Positions 1 through 6,916 are shown, counted from the stretch's first letter. The stretch is 12,751 nucleotides of DNA from JAQBDA01 sp964525785 (GCA_964525785.1 CAZGIX010000138.1:1-12751), one strand, 5' to 3'. Numbers and translations are program-made. The notes: generated by a model from the sequence alone, not told the origin.

Positions 1-275
1 AAGTCGAACAGCGTCCCGATCAGGGCCAGCGGTCGGCGGCGTCCCCAGGACGAGACCCACCGGTCGCTCAGCGCCCCGGAGATGGGCTGGATGATCATCG
101 CCAGCACCAGCCCGGCAAAGGTCAGCAGTCCAAGGTAGGTGTTCTTCAGCTCCTCCGGCGCGTAGTGCAGCAGCACAGCCGGCAGCAAGATCACGTGCAG
201 GCCGTTCCACATGAAAGCCAGGCCGACCCAGTAAGCGTTCAGTTTGAACAGGTCAAAGGGGCTGGCAGTCTTCAT
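1..275 (-). CDS. MFS transporter of the sugar/GPH-like type, N-terminal part (cut by window edge)
   Basis: Reading from the ATG at 275 gives about 91 residues beginning MKTASPFDLFKLNAYWVGLA, with no stop before the window edge, so the C-terminal three quarters of a normal 400-residue permease lie outside. Two membrane segments are visible at about residues 13-35 and 47-68. They are followed by GALSDRWVSSWGRRRPLAL, which fits the cytoplasmic loop 2-3 signature of the major facilitator superfamily. The 'SDR...WGRRRP' form is typical of the sucrose/SLC45-like and GPH-type carriers, so a sugar or glycoside symporter is a reasonable guess, but the substrate cannot be read from this fragment. The start codon overlaps the stop of the acyltransferase-like gene (ATGA), which indicates translational coupling. 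The G+C content is clearly higher than in the genes beyond 1040. Confidence 0.85.
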   Translation of the reverse strand, partial: MKTASPFDLFKLNAYWVGLAFMWNGLHVILLPAVLLHYAPEELKNTYLGLLTFAGLVLAMIIQPISGALSDRWVSSWGRRRPLALIGTLFD

Positions 276-1021
276 TGATACTCTCCTCGCAGGTGGACCG
301 GCAGCTGGCGGGCGATGGCGAGCATCACCGCCTGGCTGGCCTGATGATCGCGCTGCGCCCGCTCAAGCCCGCGTGGGATATCCAGCCTGTATGGTTGGCC
401 GAACTGCAGGCACAGGTGGGCGTCTTCTTCGTAGAAGCCTGCCGGGACGATCTGCCGGCACAGGGGCGCCAGCAAGGCCACGAAGCGTCCCAGCCCAGGC
501 GGGGGTGCGCCGAGTGCTCCGCCTGGTGCGTCCCTGCCCTCCGGGGCCAGTCCGATGGCCGGCTGCGGCGTCCGGCGGGCATAGCTCAGCACCTGGCTGA
601 CCGCCTGGGCTCGCTTCTCCACCTCCCCGGGATCGGGCGGCATGGGCGGCATGCTAGTGAACCCGTACACAGCTGCTATTCTGGAGAGCGCCGCCTGGCT
701 CAATGCCCGCAGCGGACGCCTCAGGGGCCTGCCCGGGAATGTCCACGCCGCAGTGATGGTCCAGTGGATGTCCACCGGGATGCAGGCGCTGGCAGCCAGG
801 GCGATCCAGCTGGCGTTGAACCCCGGGCGGCTGAAGTGGTTGACCGTTAGCAGGAACGGGCCGCTCTGGGGGATATATTCCTCGCCGCGTAGCTCCAGCT
901 CCGGCTGTAGATACCCTATCCACCGCACGGCGTCCTCGCGGAAGCGGCGCGGCTTCCCGCGCAGCACGGCCGCGCCAGCCTGCAATGCCAATCTCACCGG
1001 GATGGCGTAGGGAAGGGGCAT
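272..1021 (-). CDS. PlsC-like acyltransferase family protein with a degenerate catalytic motif
   Basis: A 249-residue protein of the 1-acylglycerol-3-phosphate acyltransferase (LPLAT/PlsC) fold. The block NHFSRPG at residues 61-67 matches motif I, where PlsC enzymes have NHxSxxD; here His62 is present but the Asp five residues later is replaced by Gly67. Motif III appears as APEGRD at 159-164, in line with the usual PEGTR/PEGR. Family members transfer acyl chains to lysophospholipids at the membrane. With the catalytic Asp absent, activity is uncertain, and this may be a divergent subfamily with altered chemistry. No clear membrane span is present except the weakly hydrophobic N-terminus. The ATG at 1021 is preceded by a modest GGAG. 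Its stop overlaps the start of the MFS gene by four bases, so the two are probably made together. G+C content is very high (44 of 60 bases in 301-360). Confidence 0.75.
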   Translation of the reverse strand: MPLPYAIPVRLALQAGAAVLRGKPRRFREDAVRWIGYLQPELELRGEEYIPQSGPFLLTVNHFSRPGFNASWIALAASACIPVDIHWTITAAWTFPGRPLRRPLRALSQAALSRIAAVYGFTSMPPMPPDPGEVEKRAQAVSQVLSYARRTPQPAIGLAPEGRDAPGGALGAPPPGLGRFVALLAPLCRQIVPAGFYEEDAHLCLQFGQPYRLDIPRGLERAQRDHQASQAVMLAIARQLPVHLRGEYQ

Positions 1022-1042
1022 GCCGGCTCCACAGTGAAAACC

Positions 1043-1501
1043 TCAGGATTGATCCTCAGTGAAAACCTGTCCCCGGACCCAAATCAGGACATCTCCGGGT
1101 GTCCCAATTCTCAAGCCAGATCGTTTGGATACACCAGAATCATCAATGAAATGCTTGCGGTTTAGCGTTACCAGGTAATCTACCTTTGCCTGCATGGCTG
1201 CTAATAGGATTGGAACATCAGCCGGGTGGGAAACCAGGTTTGGATGCGCATTTACATCTTCTGGTGATGGATCGCGCACGATCCGCGGCTGAGATGCGAG
1301 TATTGCCTGGCGGAGATCGCCTAAGGCAAGCGGCACCTTTCGAGCTATGGTACGTTCAGTTTCTGCCAGCACCTGTTCAGAGATCGTGACTGTAATATGA
1401 CCACTCTCAGCCAGGAGTAACAAAGCTCGTGCCGCGCCTTTCGTGCTTACGATGCCAGCAATAAGAGCGCTGCTATCTAGGAATAGGTTAATCTCAGGCA
1501 T
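1043..1501 (-). CDS. PIN-domain ribonuclease, probable type II toxin
   Basis: A 152-residue PIN-domain protein. PIN nucleases use a cluster of acidic residues to bind Mg2+/Mn2+ and cleave RNA. Here the first is Asp9 in FLDSSALIAG, followed by Glu47 in SEQVLAETE, Asp95 in HPADVPIL and Asp108 in KVDYLVTLNRKHF. This is the pattern of the 'putative toxin-antitoxin system toxin component, PIN family' proteins. The length (about 140-160) is normal. The ATG at 1501 lies inside the end of the antitoxin gene (8-base overlap, ATGCCTGA) and is preceded by AGGAA five bases upstream, so translation is coupled. The order antitoxin then toxin is the usual one for AbrB-VapC-like modules. The RNA target cannot be predicted. 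G+C content is lower than in the neighbouring acyltransferase. Confidence 0.85.
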   Translation of the reverse strand: MPEINLFLDSSALIAGIVSTKGAARALLLLAESGHITVTISEQVLAETERTIARKVPLALGDLRQAILASQPRIVRDPSPEDVNAHPNLVSHPADVPILLAAMQAKVDYLVTLNRKHFIDDSGVSKRSGLRIGTPGDVLIWVRGQVFTEDQS

Positions 1502-1772
1502 ATCGTTCCTGGTAGTAGCGCTCTCGCTCCTCGTCCAACGCGCTCAGGATCTCATCCAATGAGACCCCTTCTTTCGCCATTGCTTGCGCGACTCGATCTC
1601 CCAGACGATCTACTTTGGTCACCTTAGGCGTAAGCAGAAATGATCCATCTCCGAAATCGATCAAGGTGATGATATCTCCTTCGTCTAAGCCATATTTTCG
1701 CCGCAGTTCGATAGGGAGCGTTACCGCACCTTTACCGCGAATCTGAAGAGTAATTGATATGGACATTGCCAC
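1494..1772 (-). CDS. AbrB/MazE (SpoVT-AbrB fold) antitoxin
   Basis: A 92-residue protein whose first 50 residues form a SpoVT/AbrB swapped-hairpin DNA-binding domain. The segment RGKGAVTLPIELRRKYGLDEGD (about 12-33) carries the characteristic 'G.vtLP.elR...gl..GD' pattern. The tail from residue 55 onward is charged and helical (DRLGDRVAQAMAKEGVSLDE), which is the part that normally wraps the toxin. It should neutralise the PIN protein encoded directly downstream and repress the shared promoter. Two starts are possible: GTG at 1772, four bases after AGGAG, or ATG at 1766, ten bases after it; the second gives a 90-residue protein starting MSIS. A palindrome at 1786-1802 just upstream is the obvious candidate operator. 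Confidence 0.87.
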   Translation of the reverse strand: MAMSISITLQIRGKGAVTLPIELRRKYGLDEGDIITLIDFGDGSFLLTPKVTKVDRLGDRVAQAMAKEGVSLDEILSALDEERERYYQERYA

Positions 1773-1785
1773 AATTCTCCTTTTC

Positions 1786-1802
1786 GGAATATCTGAAATT
1801 CC
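1786..1802. promoter_or_regulatory. Candidate antitoxin operator (17-bp imperfect palindrome)
   Basis: GGAATATCTGAAATTCC is an inverted repeat in which seven of the eight arm pairs that can form around the central base are complementary, apart from one A/A clash at positions 6 and 12. It sits directly upstream of the AGGAG of the antitoxin gene and overlaps the expected transcription start of the candidate promoter at 1809-1814. AbrB/MazE-type antitoxins usually repress their own operon by binding such sites. Binding here is an inference. Confidence 0.45.
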
Positions 1803-1808
1803 ACTATT

Positions 1809-1817
1809 ATTCTAACA
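1809..1817 (-). promoter_or_regulatory. Candidate extended -10 promoter of the toxin-antitoxin operon
   Basis: On the minus strand the sequence TGTTAGAAT is a TGn-extended -10 element (TAGAAT at 1814 down to 1809). No convincing -35 box is present 17 bases upstream, which is tolerable for extended -10 promoters. The predicted start near 1802 would give a leader of about 30 bases before the GTG/ATG of the antitoxin. The surrounding DNA is A+T rich (39 of 60 bases in 1801-1860). Confidence 0.35.
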
Positions 1818-1868
1818 CACATAAGGTTTATGAGATATCCCCAAGTATTAATCAGCTCAGCTCATAAT

Positions 1869-1910
1869 CGCAGAAAAATCGCCCAGAAATAACTGGGCGA
1901 TTCACCTGCG
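1869..1910 (-). terminator. Rho-independent terminator downstream of the two-component operon
   Basis: A ten-base-pair perfect stem (1877-1886 with 1893-1902, arms AATCGCCCAG and CTGGGCGATT) encloses a six-base loop. A second five-base-pair stem (1869-1873 with 1906-1910) flanks it across a three-by-three internal loop. Read on the minus strand, the inner hairpin is followed by a run of five T. It lies about 200 bases beyond the stop of the response regulator and is the natural end of that transcript. It also separates it from the toxin-antitoxin promoter. Confidence 0.7.
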
Positions 1911-2040
1911 GAGAAGGTGGGCTGCCTACCCACGGCGGGTAAACAGAACAAAACCAGCACCTGGCTTACTCTCCAGGTCCAGTAAAGCTGCCTGGCGATC
2001 TCAGTCCAGCAAATTCGTCATTCCGCATATTCAGCCCCTA
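1911..2040 (-). other. Gene-free 3' region with several hairpins; candidate structured RNA
   Basis: The stretch between the regulator stop (2107) and the terminator has no plausible reading frame. Read as minus-strand RNA it forms at least two further hairpins. One is a six-pair stem GUGGGU/GCCCAC-type at 1917-1933 that closes only on this strand because it uses a G-U pair. The other is a perfect six-pair stem ACCTGG/CCAGGT at 1959-1978 with an eight-base loop. A TTACT segment in that loop could also pair with AGTAA at 1981-1985. This may be simply a folded 3' untranslated region or a separate small RNA. I do not recognise it as a known family. Confidence 0.3.
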
Positions 2041-2106
2041 CCCACGAGTGGTCAAACCCGGAGCAATACTTCCTGCAGGATAATCTTTTTGAGAGCTTTA
2101 CTCAGA

Positions 2107-2760
2107 TTATTGCCCCAAACCGGCATCCCTTGCTCGGATAATGGCTTCTGCCCGATCGGCAACCTGCAATTTCGAGAAGATATTTGAGATATGATTTCGG
2201 ACCGTGTGGGGGCTGAGCACGAGCCCTTGGACAATCTCCGCGTTGGTTTCCCCTCGAGCGATCAGATCCAGAATTTCCCGCTCCCGCTCAGTCAATTCAG
2301 GGAAGACCAGGTCGGGTTCCGGGTGGGGTTTGGAAAAGAAATGCACCAGCCGTCTGGCGATCGCTGGACCAAAGATGGCCTCTCCCCCGGCTACAGCACG
2401 AATGGCCCGCAGTACTTCTTCCTCATTCGCCTCTTTCAAAATATAGCCACGCCCACCGGCGCGCATCGCTGAGAAGACAGAGCTGTCGTCTTCAAACATC
2501 GTCACGACGATGATGCCGATGTTCGGGCTGGTATGGATAATACGGCGAGTGGCATCGATCCCATTCACGCCTGGCATTTGGATATCCATTAAGATGATAT
2601 CCGGCTGGAGAGCCTCCGCTTTGGTGATCGTCTCTTCCCCTGTGGCTGCTTCACCGACAACCTGTATATCCGGGAACAGATTTAAAAGCGCGTGCAACCC
2701 GGCTCGGAACAGGGTATGATCATCTGCAATGAGAACGTGAATTTGTTCCATTTCTCCCAT
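2107..2760 (-). CDS. NarL/FixJ-family response regulator (REC + LuxR-type HTH)
   Basis: A 217-residue two-component regulator. The receiver domain occupies about residues 7-122: the acidic pocket is Asp13-Asp14, the phosphoacceptor is Asp59 in LMDIQMPG, and the switch residues are Thr87 and Lys109. A LuxR/NarL helix-turn-helix follows at about 153-215 (ELTEREREILDLIARG ... SPHTVRNHISNIFSKLQV), with the recognition helix around SPHTVRNHISNI. It should be phosphorylated by the kinase encoded immediately upstream and then bind promoter DNA as a dimer. The ATG at 2760 shares one base with the kinase stop (TAATG), so translation is coupled. An in-frame ATG three codons later (MEQIHVLIADDH) is an alternative start. 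Targets are not visible, although neighbouring membrane-protein genes are candidates. The call is firm. Confidence 0.96.
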   Translation of the reverse strand: MGEMEQIHVLIADDHTLFRAGLHALLNLFPDIQVVGEAATGEETITKAEALQPDIILMDIQMPGVNGIDATRRIIHTSPNIGIIVVTMFEDDSSVFSAMRAGGRGYILKEANEEEVLRAIRAVAGGEAIFGPAIARRLVHFFSKPHPEPDLVFPELTEREREILDLIARGETNAEIVQGLVLSPHTVRNHISNIFSKLQVADRAEAIIRARDAGLGQ

Positions 2761-4901
2761 TATCCAAGCGGTAACCGTGCCAGGACGCGTGTGCCTCCTC
2801 CCGGCAAAGACTCAATCACACACGTCCCGCCGAGTTCTGCAGCGCGCTCGCGCATGGAGTTCAACCCAACACCTGGTTGGACGTCCTTGGGTAAGCCCTG
2901 ACCATCGTCACGGACTTCCACTTGTAAATTCATGTCGCTCACAGCCAAGGAAACATAGCTATTGGACCCCTGGCTGTGCCGGACGAAGTTTGCCAGGGCT
3001 TCCAGGGTGATCCGGTATGCGGCGACCTCGACCGCCGCCGGCAAGGACGGCAGGTCTTTTGGGCTGTCCACCCTGATTTTTAAGCCATCCTGGCGGCCAT
3101 TCTCATGGCTTGCAATTTGCCGGGTATATTCCTGGATGGCGCCGACCAACCCGAGCTCGTCGAGTGCCGGCGGGCGCAGATCGAACACCAGCTGGCGGAT
3201 ATCGGCGATGGCAGACTGGCTCTGGGAGCGTAAATCTAACAATAAAGCTTCCGCTGCCCTGGGATCGCGCGACACCAGGTTGCGGGCAACGTCAAGGTTG
3301 AGCTTAAGGCTGGCCAGTTGTGGACCGAGTTCGTCATGCAGGTCTCTGCGCAGGCGACGGCGTTCTTCTTCCCGGTTTTTAACCAGCTCCTCACGAGAAC
3401 GTTGTAAATCCTCCGCCAGCTTGCGTAAATCCTGGGTCAGGAGCACTGTGTGGGCGGTGACGCCGATATGGTGGGCGATATCTCGCAGCAAGCGCTGCTC
3501 GCCCGGTGTAAAAGGCTCGTTGGGTGAGCGCGTTGACAGACTGAGCTGCCCGATGGTCTCACCCTGGTCGATCAAAGGCAGTTGAAGCAACTCATCTCTA
3601 GCCAATCCATAGCTCGCTACAATCTTTAATTCGCCCTCCTGTTTCAATGCGATGGCGACATAAGGCAGTTTGAGTGCCTGAGCAACGGTCTCTCCCACCG
3701 CTGGCAAGGTCGCCTCGGGCGCCAGGGAGGTCTCGAGCTGACGGCTCAGCTTCGAAAGGACCGCGTAAGGATCGTCTCGCTCCCCGTACATCAGGCGGTT
3801 GACCAGGCGCTGCAATCCATCACGCATTGGTTGGACCAGAATAGCTGCCAGACCGGTCGCCAAAAGAGAAACACCCAAACTGCTGCGGGTCTGGAAGAGG
3901 ACTCCCAGCACACCTACCACCAATCCGCATAACGTGGCAACTCCTACTGTGAGGGCGGAATATACCAGAGTGCGGTTGATGATCAGGTCGATATCGTATA
4001 ACCGGTGACGCAGGATGGCGACCATCGCCGCCACCGCGATACCCAGGATGCCCAGGTTCGTCACGACGATACTGAGCTCCATGCCCCAGCGGAAACCCGC
4101 CCAGAGCCCAGCGAAGAGCGAGGTCAGGACGCTTAGGACCACGTACATCCCCAGTGCGTACACCAGCCACTTGATCTGCTCCCGCTCGATGCCCTCCGAG
4201 CGGCGAAAGCGGACCAGCAAAGCCGCCAGCGAGCCGAATACCCCCACTGCCAGGAAGACCATGCCAACCATCAGGAGAGGATCCAGGACTGGCGCTGCGC
4301 CAGGGATGCCGAATGGGCTCGCCTGGTCTTGCCCCAGGCTTGCAAGCGGGTCAGGATAGAACATCACCCCCACGGTTGCCAGTGTTATTCCGAGCGCGGC
4401 AGACCATGCCACGAACCGCCAGCGCGGGGAGGGTGGATGGCCGTCTGGAAACACCAACGACACGAATGTTGCCGGCAGCAGGGTGGCTGGGATCCAGAGC
4501 CAGGAACCGAGCCAGTAGGCCAGCTCGTAGAGAGGGGAGGCCGGCGGGCTGACCATGATCACAGCCGCCGCCAGGGCGATCAGACCGTAGAGGATGCTCA
4601 CTGCCACGAAAATCCAACCGATGGGATTGCCCGGGCGGCGGGAAGCCACCAGAGCTCCAACGAGAGCAAATCCGACGGTGACGAATTGGGTGATGGTCTG
4701 GTGGGTGACGATCAACCGGTAGTCGCCGCTGACGGCCGCCTGTCGGACTGCAATCCCCAGGGCGGCGACTGCGCCGGCGATAACGACCCAGGCCAAAACC
4801 CAGGCCAGGCTGCCGGCTGCTGTTTTGCGGGCTGGGAATTCTACTGGCAGGGTGGATGATGTTCTTTCCATAGCTGATATTATAGATGAATATACTATCA
4901 A
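2760..4901 (-). CDS. NarX-type membrane sensor histidine kinase (7-10 TM, GAF, HisKA_3, HATPase)
   Basis: A 713-residue sensor kinase. The N-terminal half is strongly hydrophobic with about ten possible membrane segments between residues 33 and 356. They are broken by the segment RHRLYDIDLIINRTLVYSALT (298-318), which is typical of a group of Chloroflexota and Actinobacteria kinases. A GAF-like domain follows at roughly 380-485. The dimerisation domain HisKA_3 has the phosphoacceptor His522 in RRRLRRDLHDELGPQLASLK. The ATPase domain has an N box around Asn638 (EALANFVRHSQ), a G1 box DDGQGLP (665-671) and a G2 box GVGLNSMRERA (677-687). It should autophosphorylate His522 and pass phosphate to Asp59 of the regulator downstream. 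The ligand is unknown. The listed start is TTG at 4901; an ATG at 4871 gives 703 residues and begins MERTSSTLPV, which I consider at least as likely. Confidence 0.94.
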   Translation of the reverse strand: MIVYSSIISAMERTSSTLPVEFPARKTAAGSLAWVLAWVVIAGAVAALGIAVRQAAVSGDYRLIVTHQTITQFVTVGFALVGALVASRRPGNPIGWIFVAVSILYGLIALAAAVIMVSPPASPLYELAYWLGSWLWIPATLLPATFVSLVFPDGHPPSPRWRFVAWSAALGITLATVGVMFYPDPLASLGQDQASPFGIPGAAPVLDPLLMVGMVFLAVGVFGSLAALLVRFRRSEGIEREQIKWLVYALGMYVVLSVLTSLFAGLWAGFRWGMELSIVVTNLGILGIAVAAMVAILRHRLYDIDLIINRTLVYSALTVGVATLCGLVVGVLGVLFQTRSSLGVSLLATGLAAILVQPMRDGLQRLVNRLMYGERDDPYAVLSKLSRQLETSLAPEATLPAVGETVAQALKLPYVAIALKQEGELKIVASYGLARDELLQLPLIDQGETIGQLSLSTRSPNEPFTPGEQRLLRDIAHHIGVTAHTVLLTQDLRKLAEDLQRSREELVKNREEERRRLRRDLHDELGPQLASLKLNLDVARNLVSRDPRAAEALLLDLRSQSQSAIADIRQLVFDLRPPALDELGLVGAIQEYTRQIASHENGRQDGLKIRVDSPKDLPSLPAAVEVAAYRITLEALANFVRHSQGSNSYVSLAVSDMNLQVEVRDDGQGLPKDVQPGVGLNSMRERAAELGGTCVIESLPGGGTRVLARLPLG
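4879..4884 (-). promoter_or_regulatory. Candidate -10 box (TATAAT) in front of the kinase ATG
   Basis: A perfect TATAAT lies on the minus strand exactly seven bases before the ATG at 4871. If used, transcription would start at or next to that ATG and give a leaderless message, which would explain why no ribosome binding site is visible there. There is no good -35 box at the usual distance, so this could be chance in A+T-rich DNA. Confidence 0.28.
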
Positions 4902-4925
4902 ATGCGGGGTAATGTTTGTGCCCGC

Positions 4926-5213
4926 TCAGGGTTCTCGATCGCTGGTCCGTGGCGATGAACACGCCTGAAAAAGTTGTTCCATCTCAATCCCAGGAAAACA
5001 ACGACAAAGACGAGATTGAGAACAAGGATACGGCTGGCGAAATAAAGCCCCATATGTCCAGCTGAGGCACATCCCGCAGATCGCCCCGGCCACGAGCAGA
5101 GCTGGCAGCGAGAACCCGATGTCGCTGATGAGCGCCCGGTGAATGAGCGCAAAGCAATAGGCTGAGACTGCGCCGGCGATTATTCCCGCCAGAATGAATG
5201 GGTATCGCACCAT
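4926..5213 (-). CDS. Small membrane protein, probably frameshifted
   Basis: As it stands the frame encodes 95 residues. The first 55 form two clear membrane segments (MVRYPFILAGIIAGAVSAYC..., then ISDIGFSLPALLVAGAICGM) and end SWTYG. The remaining 40 residues are cysteine- and arginine-rich and unlike a membrane protein. Removing one base from the CCCC run at 5048-5051 (GGGG on the coding strand) moves translation into a frame that continues LYFASRILVLNLVFVVVFLG. That is a good third membrane segment, and this frame ends at a TGA (4898-4900) touching the TTG of the kinase. I therefore think the original product was about 104 residues long and that this copy carries a one-base insertion or a sequencing error. 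The ATG at 5213 follows GAGGGG and lies twelve bases after the stop of the next gene upstream, so the two are cotranscribed. Function unknown. Confidence 0.6.
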   Translation of the reverse strand: MVRYPFILAGIIAGAVSAYCFALIHRALISDIGFSLPALLVAGAICGMCLSWTYGALFRQPYPCSQSRLCRCFPGIEMEQLFQACSSPRTSDREP

Positions 5214-5225
5214 GACGAGATCCCC

Positions 5226-5873
5226 TCATTGTTCTGTATTTTTTGGTCTGGACTCGTATCGGATTGGCGCGCTAACGCCTATGGCGAGCAGGGCCATCAG
5301 CAGGATAAAATAGAGCGCGCCGAACGCTTCGCTGGCGCCTTTCCCCAAAAAGAGACTGATGCCAGCGGCAAGTGTGAGGAGCGAGGCGAGCAGCCCAGAC
5401 ACCCAACGCTTCCACAAAGCCCCAAGTCCTGAAAGAGCATATCCGCCCAGCATCCCAATCAACGCGACGCCGATTGCTCCCCCGCCCATCCCCGTCGTAA
5501 TGAGTGTGGATATGAAATTCTCCGTCCCAATGGCTGCCCCGAGTACCAGCAGCAAGGGTGATAGGATTGACCACTGCCAACGCTTGCTGCTGGAGGTCCC
5601 TGCGGCATGCATGGCGGCGCCCTGCCAGGCCCCCACCAGAGCGGCGGGTAAGAGGATCCCTCCAAAGGTGCCTCGCCAGGTAAATTTAGGTTGTTCTCCA
5701 AATTTCAAAGCCAACACCACCATCCAGGCTCGCAGCGCTACTCCCCAGGCAAGGCCCAGGCAGGCTCCCACCACCCACCTGGAAATGGTTTTCCCAGAAG
5801 TAGCTTGGGTCGTACCGGGTGGTGTGGCTTTTACCGTTTGAGGGTTGGTTCTTATGGATACATCTTGACTCAT
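5226..5873 (-). CDS. Conserved-looking multi-pass membrane protein of unknown function
   Basis: A 215-residue protein with a polar 30-residue cytoplasmic-looking N-terminus followed by about six hydrophobic segments (approximately 32-55, 70-88, 103-118, 123-148, 158-176, 182-202). I recognise no catalytic motif. The segment WRGTFGGILLPAALVGAWQG and the glycine-rich GMGGGAIGVALIGMLGGYAL are its most distinctive features, and their small residues suggest tight helix packing. The ATG at 5873 is seven bases after a perfect AGGAGG, which settles the start. It precedes the frameshifted small membrane gene by twelve bases and the two-component genes beyond that. A role in sensing or envelope function alongside the kinase is possible but is only inferred from position. 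Confidence 0.85.
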   Translation of the reverse strand: MSQDVSIRTNPQTVKATPPGTTQATSGKTISRWVVGACLGLAWGVALRAWMVVLALKFGEQPKFTWRGTFGGILLPAALVGAWQGAAMHAAGTSSSKRWQWSILSPLLLVLGAAIGTENFISTLITTGMGGGAIGVALIGMLGGYALSGLGALWKRWVSGLLASLLTLAAGISLFLGKGASEAFGALYFILLMALLAIGVSAPIRYESRPKNTEQ

Positions 5874-5880
5874 TACTCAT

Positions 5881-6013
5881 CCTCCTAAAATTCGTCTTCC
5901 ATCCATCACTGGCTCCACCAGCCTCCACTGGAGCCCCGCTCTGCGCCAGGCTCCAACGATCCCTGTCCTGGGAGCCTCCCCCGGTGATCCCATGGGGGAT
6001 GTGGGGTAATCCG
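5881..6013. other. Spacer between cytochrome and membrane-protein genes with a hairpin
   Basis: This 133-base spacer holds the ribosome binding site of the gene downstream (AGGAGG at 5881-5886 read on the minus strand). It also has a seven-base-pair inverted repeat GGCTCCA/TGGAGCC at 5911-5917 and 5929-5935. No T run follows on the minus strand, so I do not call it a terminator. No small reading frame stands out. Confidence 0.4.
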
Positions 6014-6916
6014 CTAATTCATACCACCCTGCTCCAGGGCTGGCAGCGAGAGCAAATACATCCATACCGCCTTCAGCTCATCATCCGTCATCTGGCTGAA
6101 ACTCTTCCATGGCATTTCTTCATTCAAATTGCGACCAAAGGGTGTAGCACCTGTTCGCATGGTGTTGATGAAACCCTCCTCAGTCCAGGCAGCCAGCTCG
6201 CCTCCCGGCGTCAGGTTCGGAGTGGGTACTTCCTGGCCGGGGGGTCCAAAGGGCGCACCATTCAAGTTAGCGCCATGACACTCGGTGCAAATATACGCCA
6301 GGTACTGCCCGTATTCTACTGTCACGCCCGGGGTGGGTGCCGGCGGGGTTGGGCTGGCATGGTCGATCTGGTCGGCTGCGAAGGGTGGGAACATGCCTGC
6401 GCCCATCATCAAGCGGCCCATCAGCTCAACGCGCCTCTCGGGCAGCGGGTTATCCACTGGAGGCATGCTTCTGACGTAGGCAATGATCGCCTCCAGGTCC
6501 GCGTCGCTCAAATAATGGAAAGCCTTTGCCGGCATGATGAACAGGGCATTGCCATCTCGCCCTACTCCATTCCGGATGGCGCGCACCAGGTCCTCGTTGC
6601 TATTAATCCCACCGATGCCACCCGATCCGGCCGTGAGGTTAGGAGTCGGGATGCTGACCATTCCCGGCACATCGAAATAAACCTCCCCGCCCAGGTTCTC
6701 GGTGTGGCAACGCGTACACATGAAGATGGTCGCCAGGTGCTCGCCGCGACTCACTGCTTGCGCATCCGTGGGCACGGTGATCGCTTCAACAGGGATTTCG
6801 TATTTCTTGTTGAGCTTAGCGGTCCCAAGTAGATAGATAACAATAATGCCCAGCGTCAACAGCCCAATGAGGCTGACCAAGATAATCCCAATCCATTTAA
6901 CCAATTTCTTGAACAT
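6014..6916 (-). CDS. Membrane-anchored diheme cytochrome c
   Basis: A 300-residue protein with one N-terminal membrane anchor (about 8-30), the rest outside the membrane. It carries two c-type heme attachment sites: CTRCH at 67-71 and CTECH at 210-214. Each is followed by a similar PTPNLT segment (90-95 and 231-236) and by a likely axial methionine, Met128 in LFIMPAKAF and Met268 in EEMPWKSF. The two halves are therefore homologous class I cytochrome domains, joined by a proline-rich linker (SPTPPAPTPG, 188-197). Such proteins carry electrons on the outer face of the cytoplasmic membrane, often as subunits of dehydrogenases, but no catalytic partner is encoded nearby. The ATG at 6916 follows GGAGGTG by six bases. 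It lies within a run of membrane-protein genes on the same strand, 68 bases from the one upstream. Confidence 0.93.
   Translation of the reverse strand: MFKKLVKWIGIILVSLIGLLTLGIIVIYLLGTAKLNKKYEIPVEAITVPTDAQAVSRGEHLATIFMCTRCHTENLGGEVYFDVPGMVSIPTPNLTAGSGGIGGINSNEDLVRAIRNGVGRDGNALFIMPAKAFHYLSDADLEAIIAYVRSMPPVDNPLPERRVELMGRLMMGAGMFPPFAADQIDHASPTPPAPTPGVTVEYGQYLAYICTECHGANLNGAPFGPPGQEVPTPNLTPGGELAAWTEEGFINTMRTGATPFGRNLNEEMPWKSFSQMTDDELKAVWMYLLSLPALEQGGMN

Noticed and set aside
244..850. Long plus-strand frames opposite the acyltransferase-like gene
   Set aside because: They are opposite-strand shadows in G+C-rich coding DNA, with arginine/proline-rich compositions and no motifs.
1911..2040. Resemblance of parts of this region to SRP or RNase P RNA
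   Set aside because: Short runs such as TCTGTTTACC look similar, but the conserved cores of these RNAs are missing.
5819..6832. 337-residue plus-strand frame opposite the cytochrome gene
   Set aside because: The minus-strand cytochrome has two heme sites and a strong ribosome binding site; the opposite frame has neither motif nor start signal.
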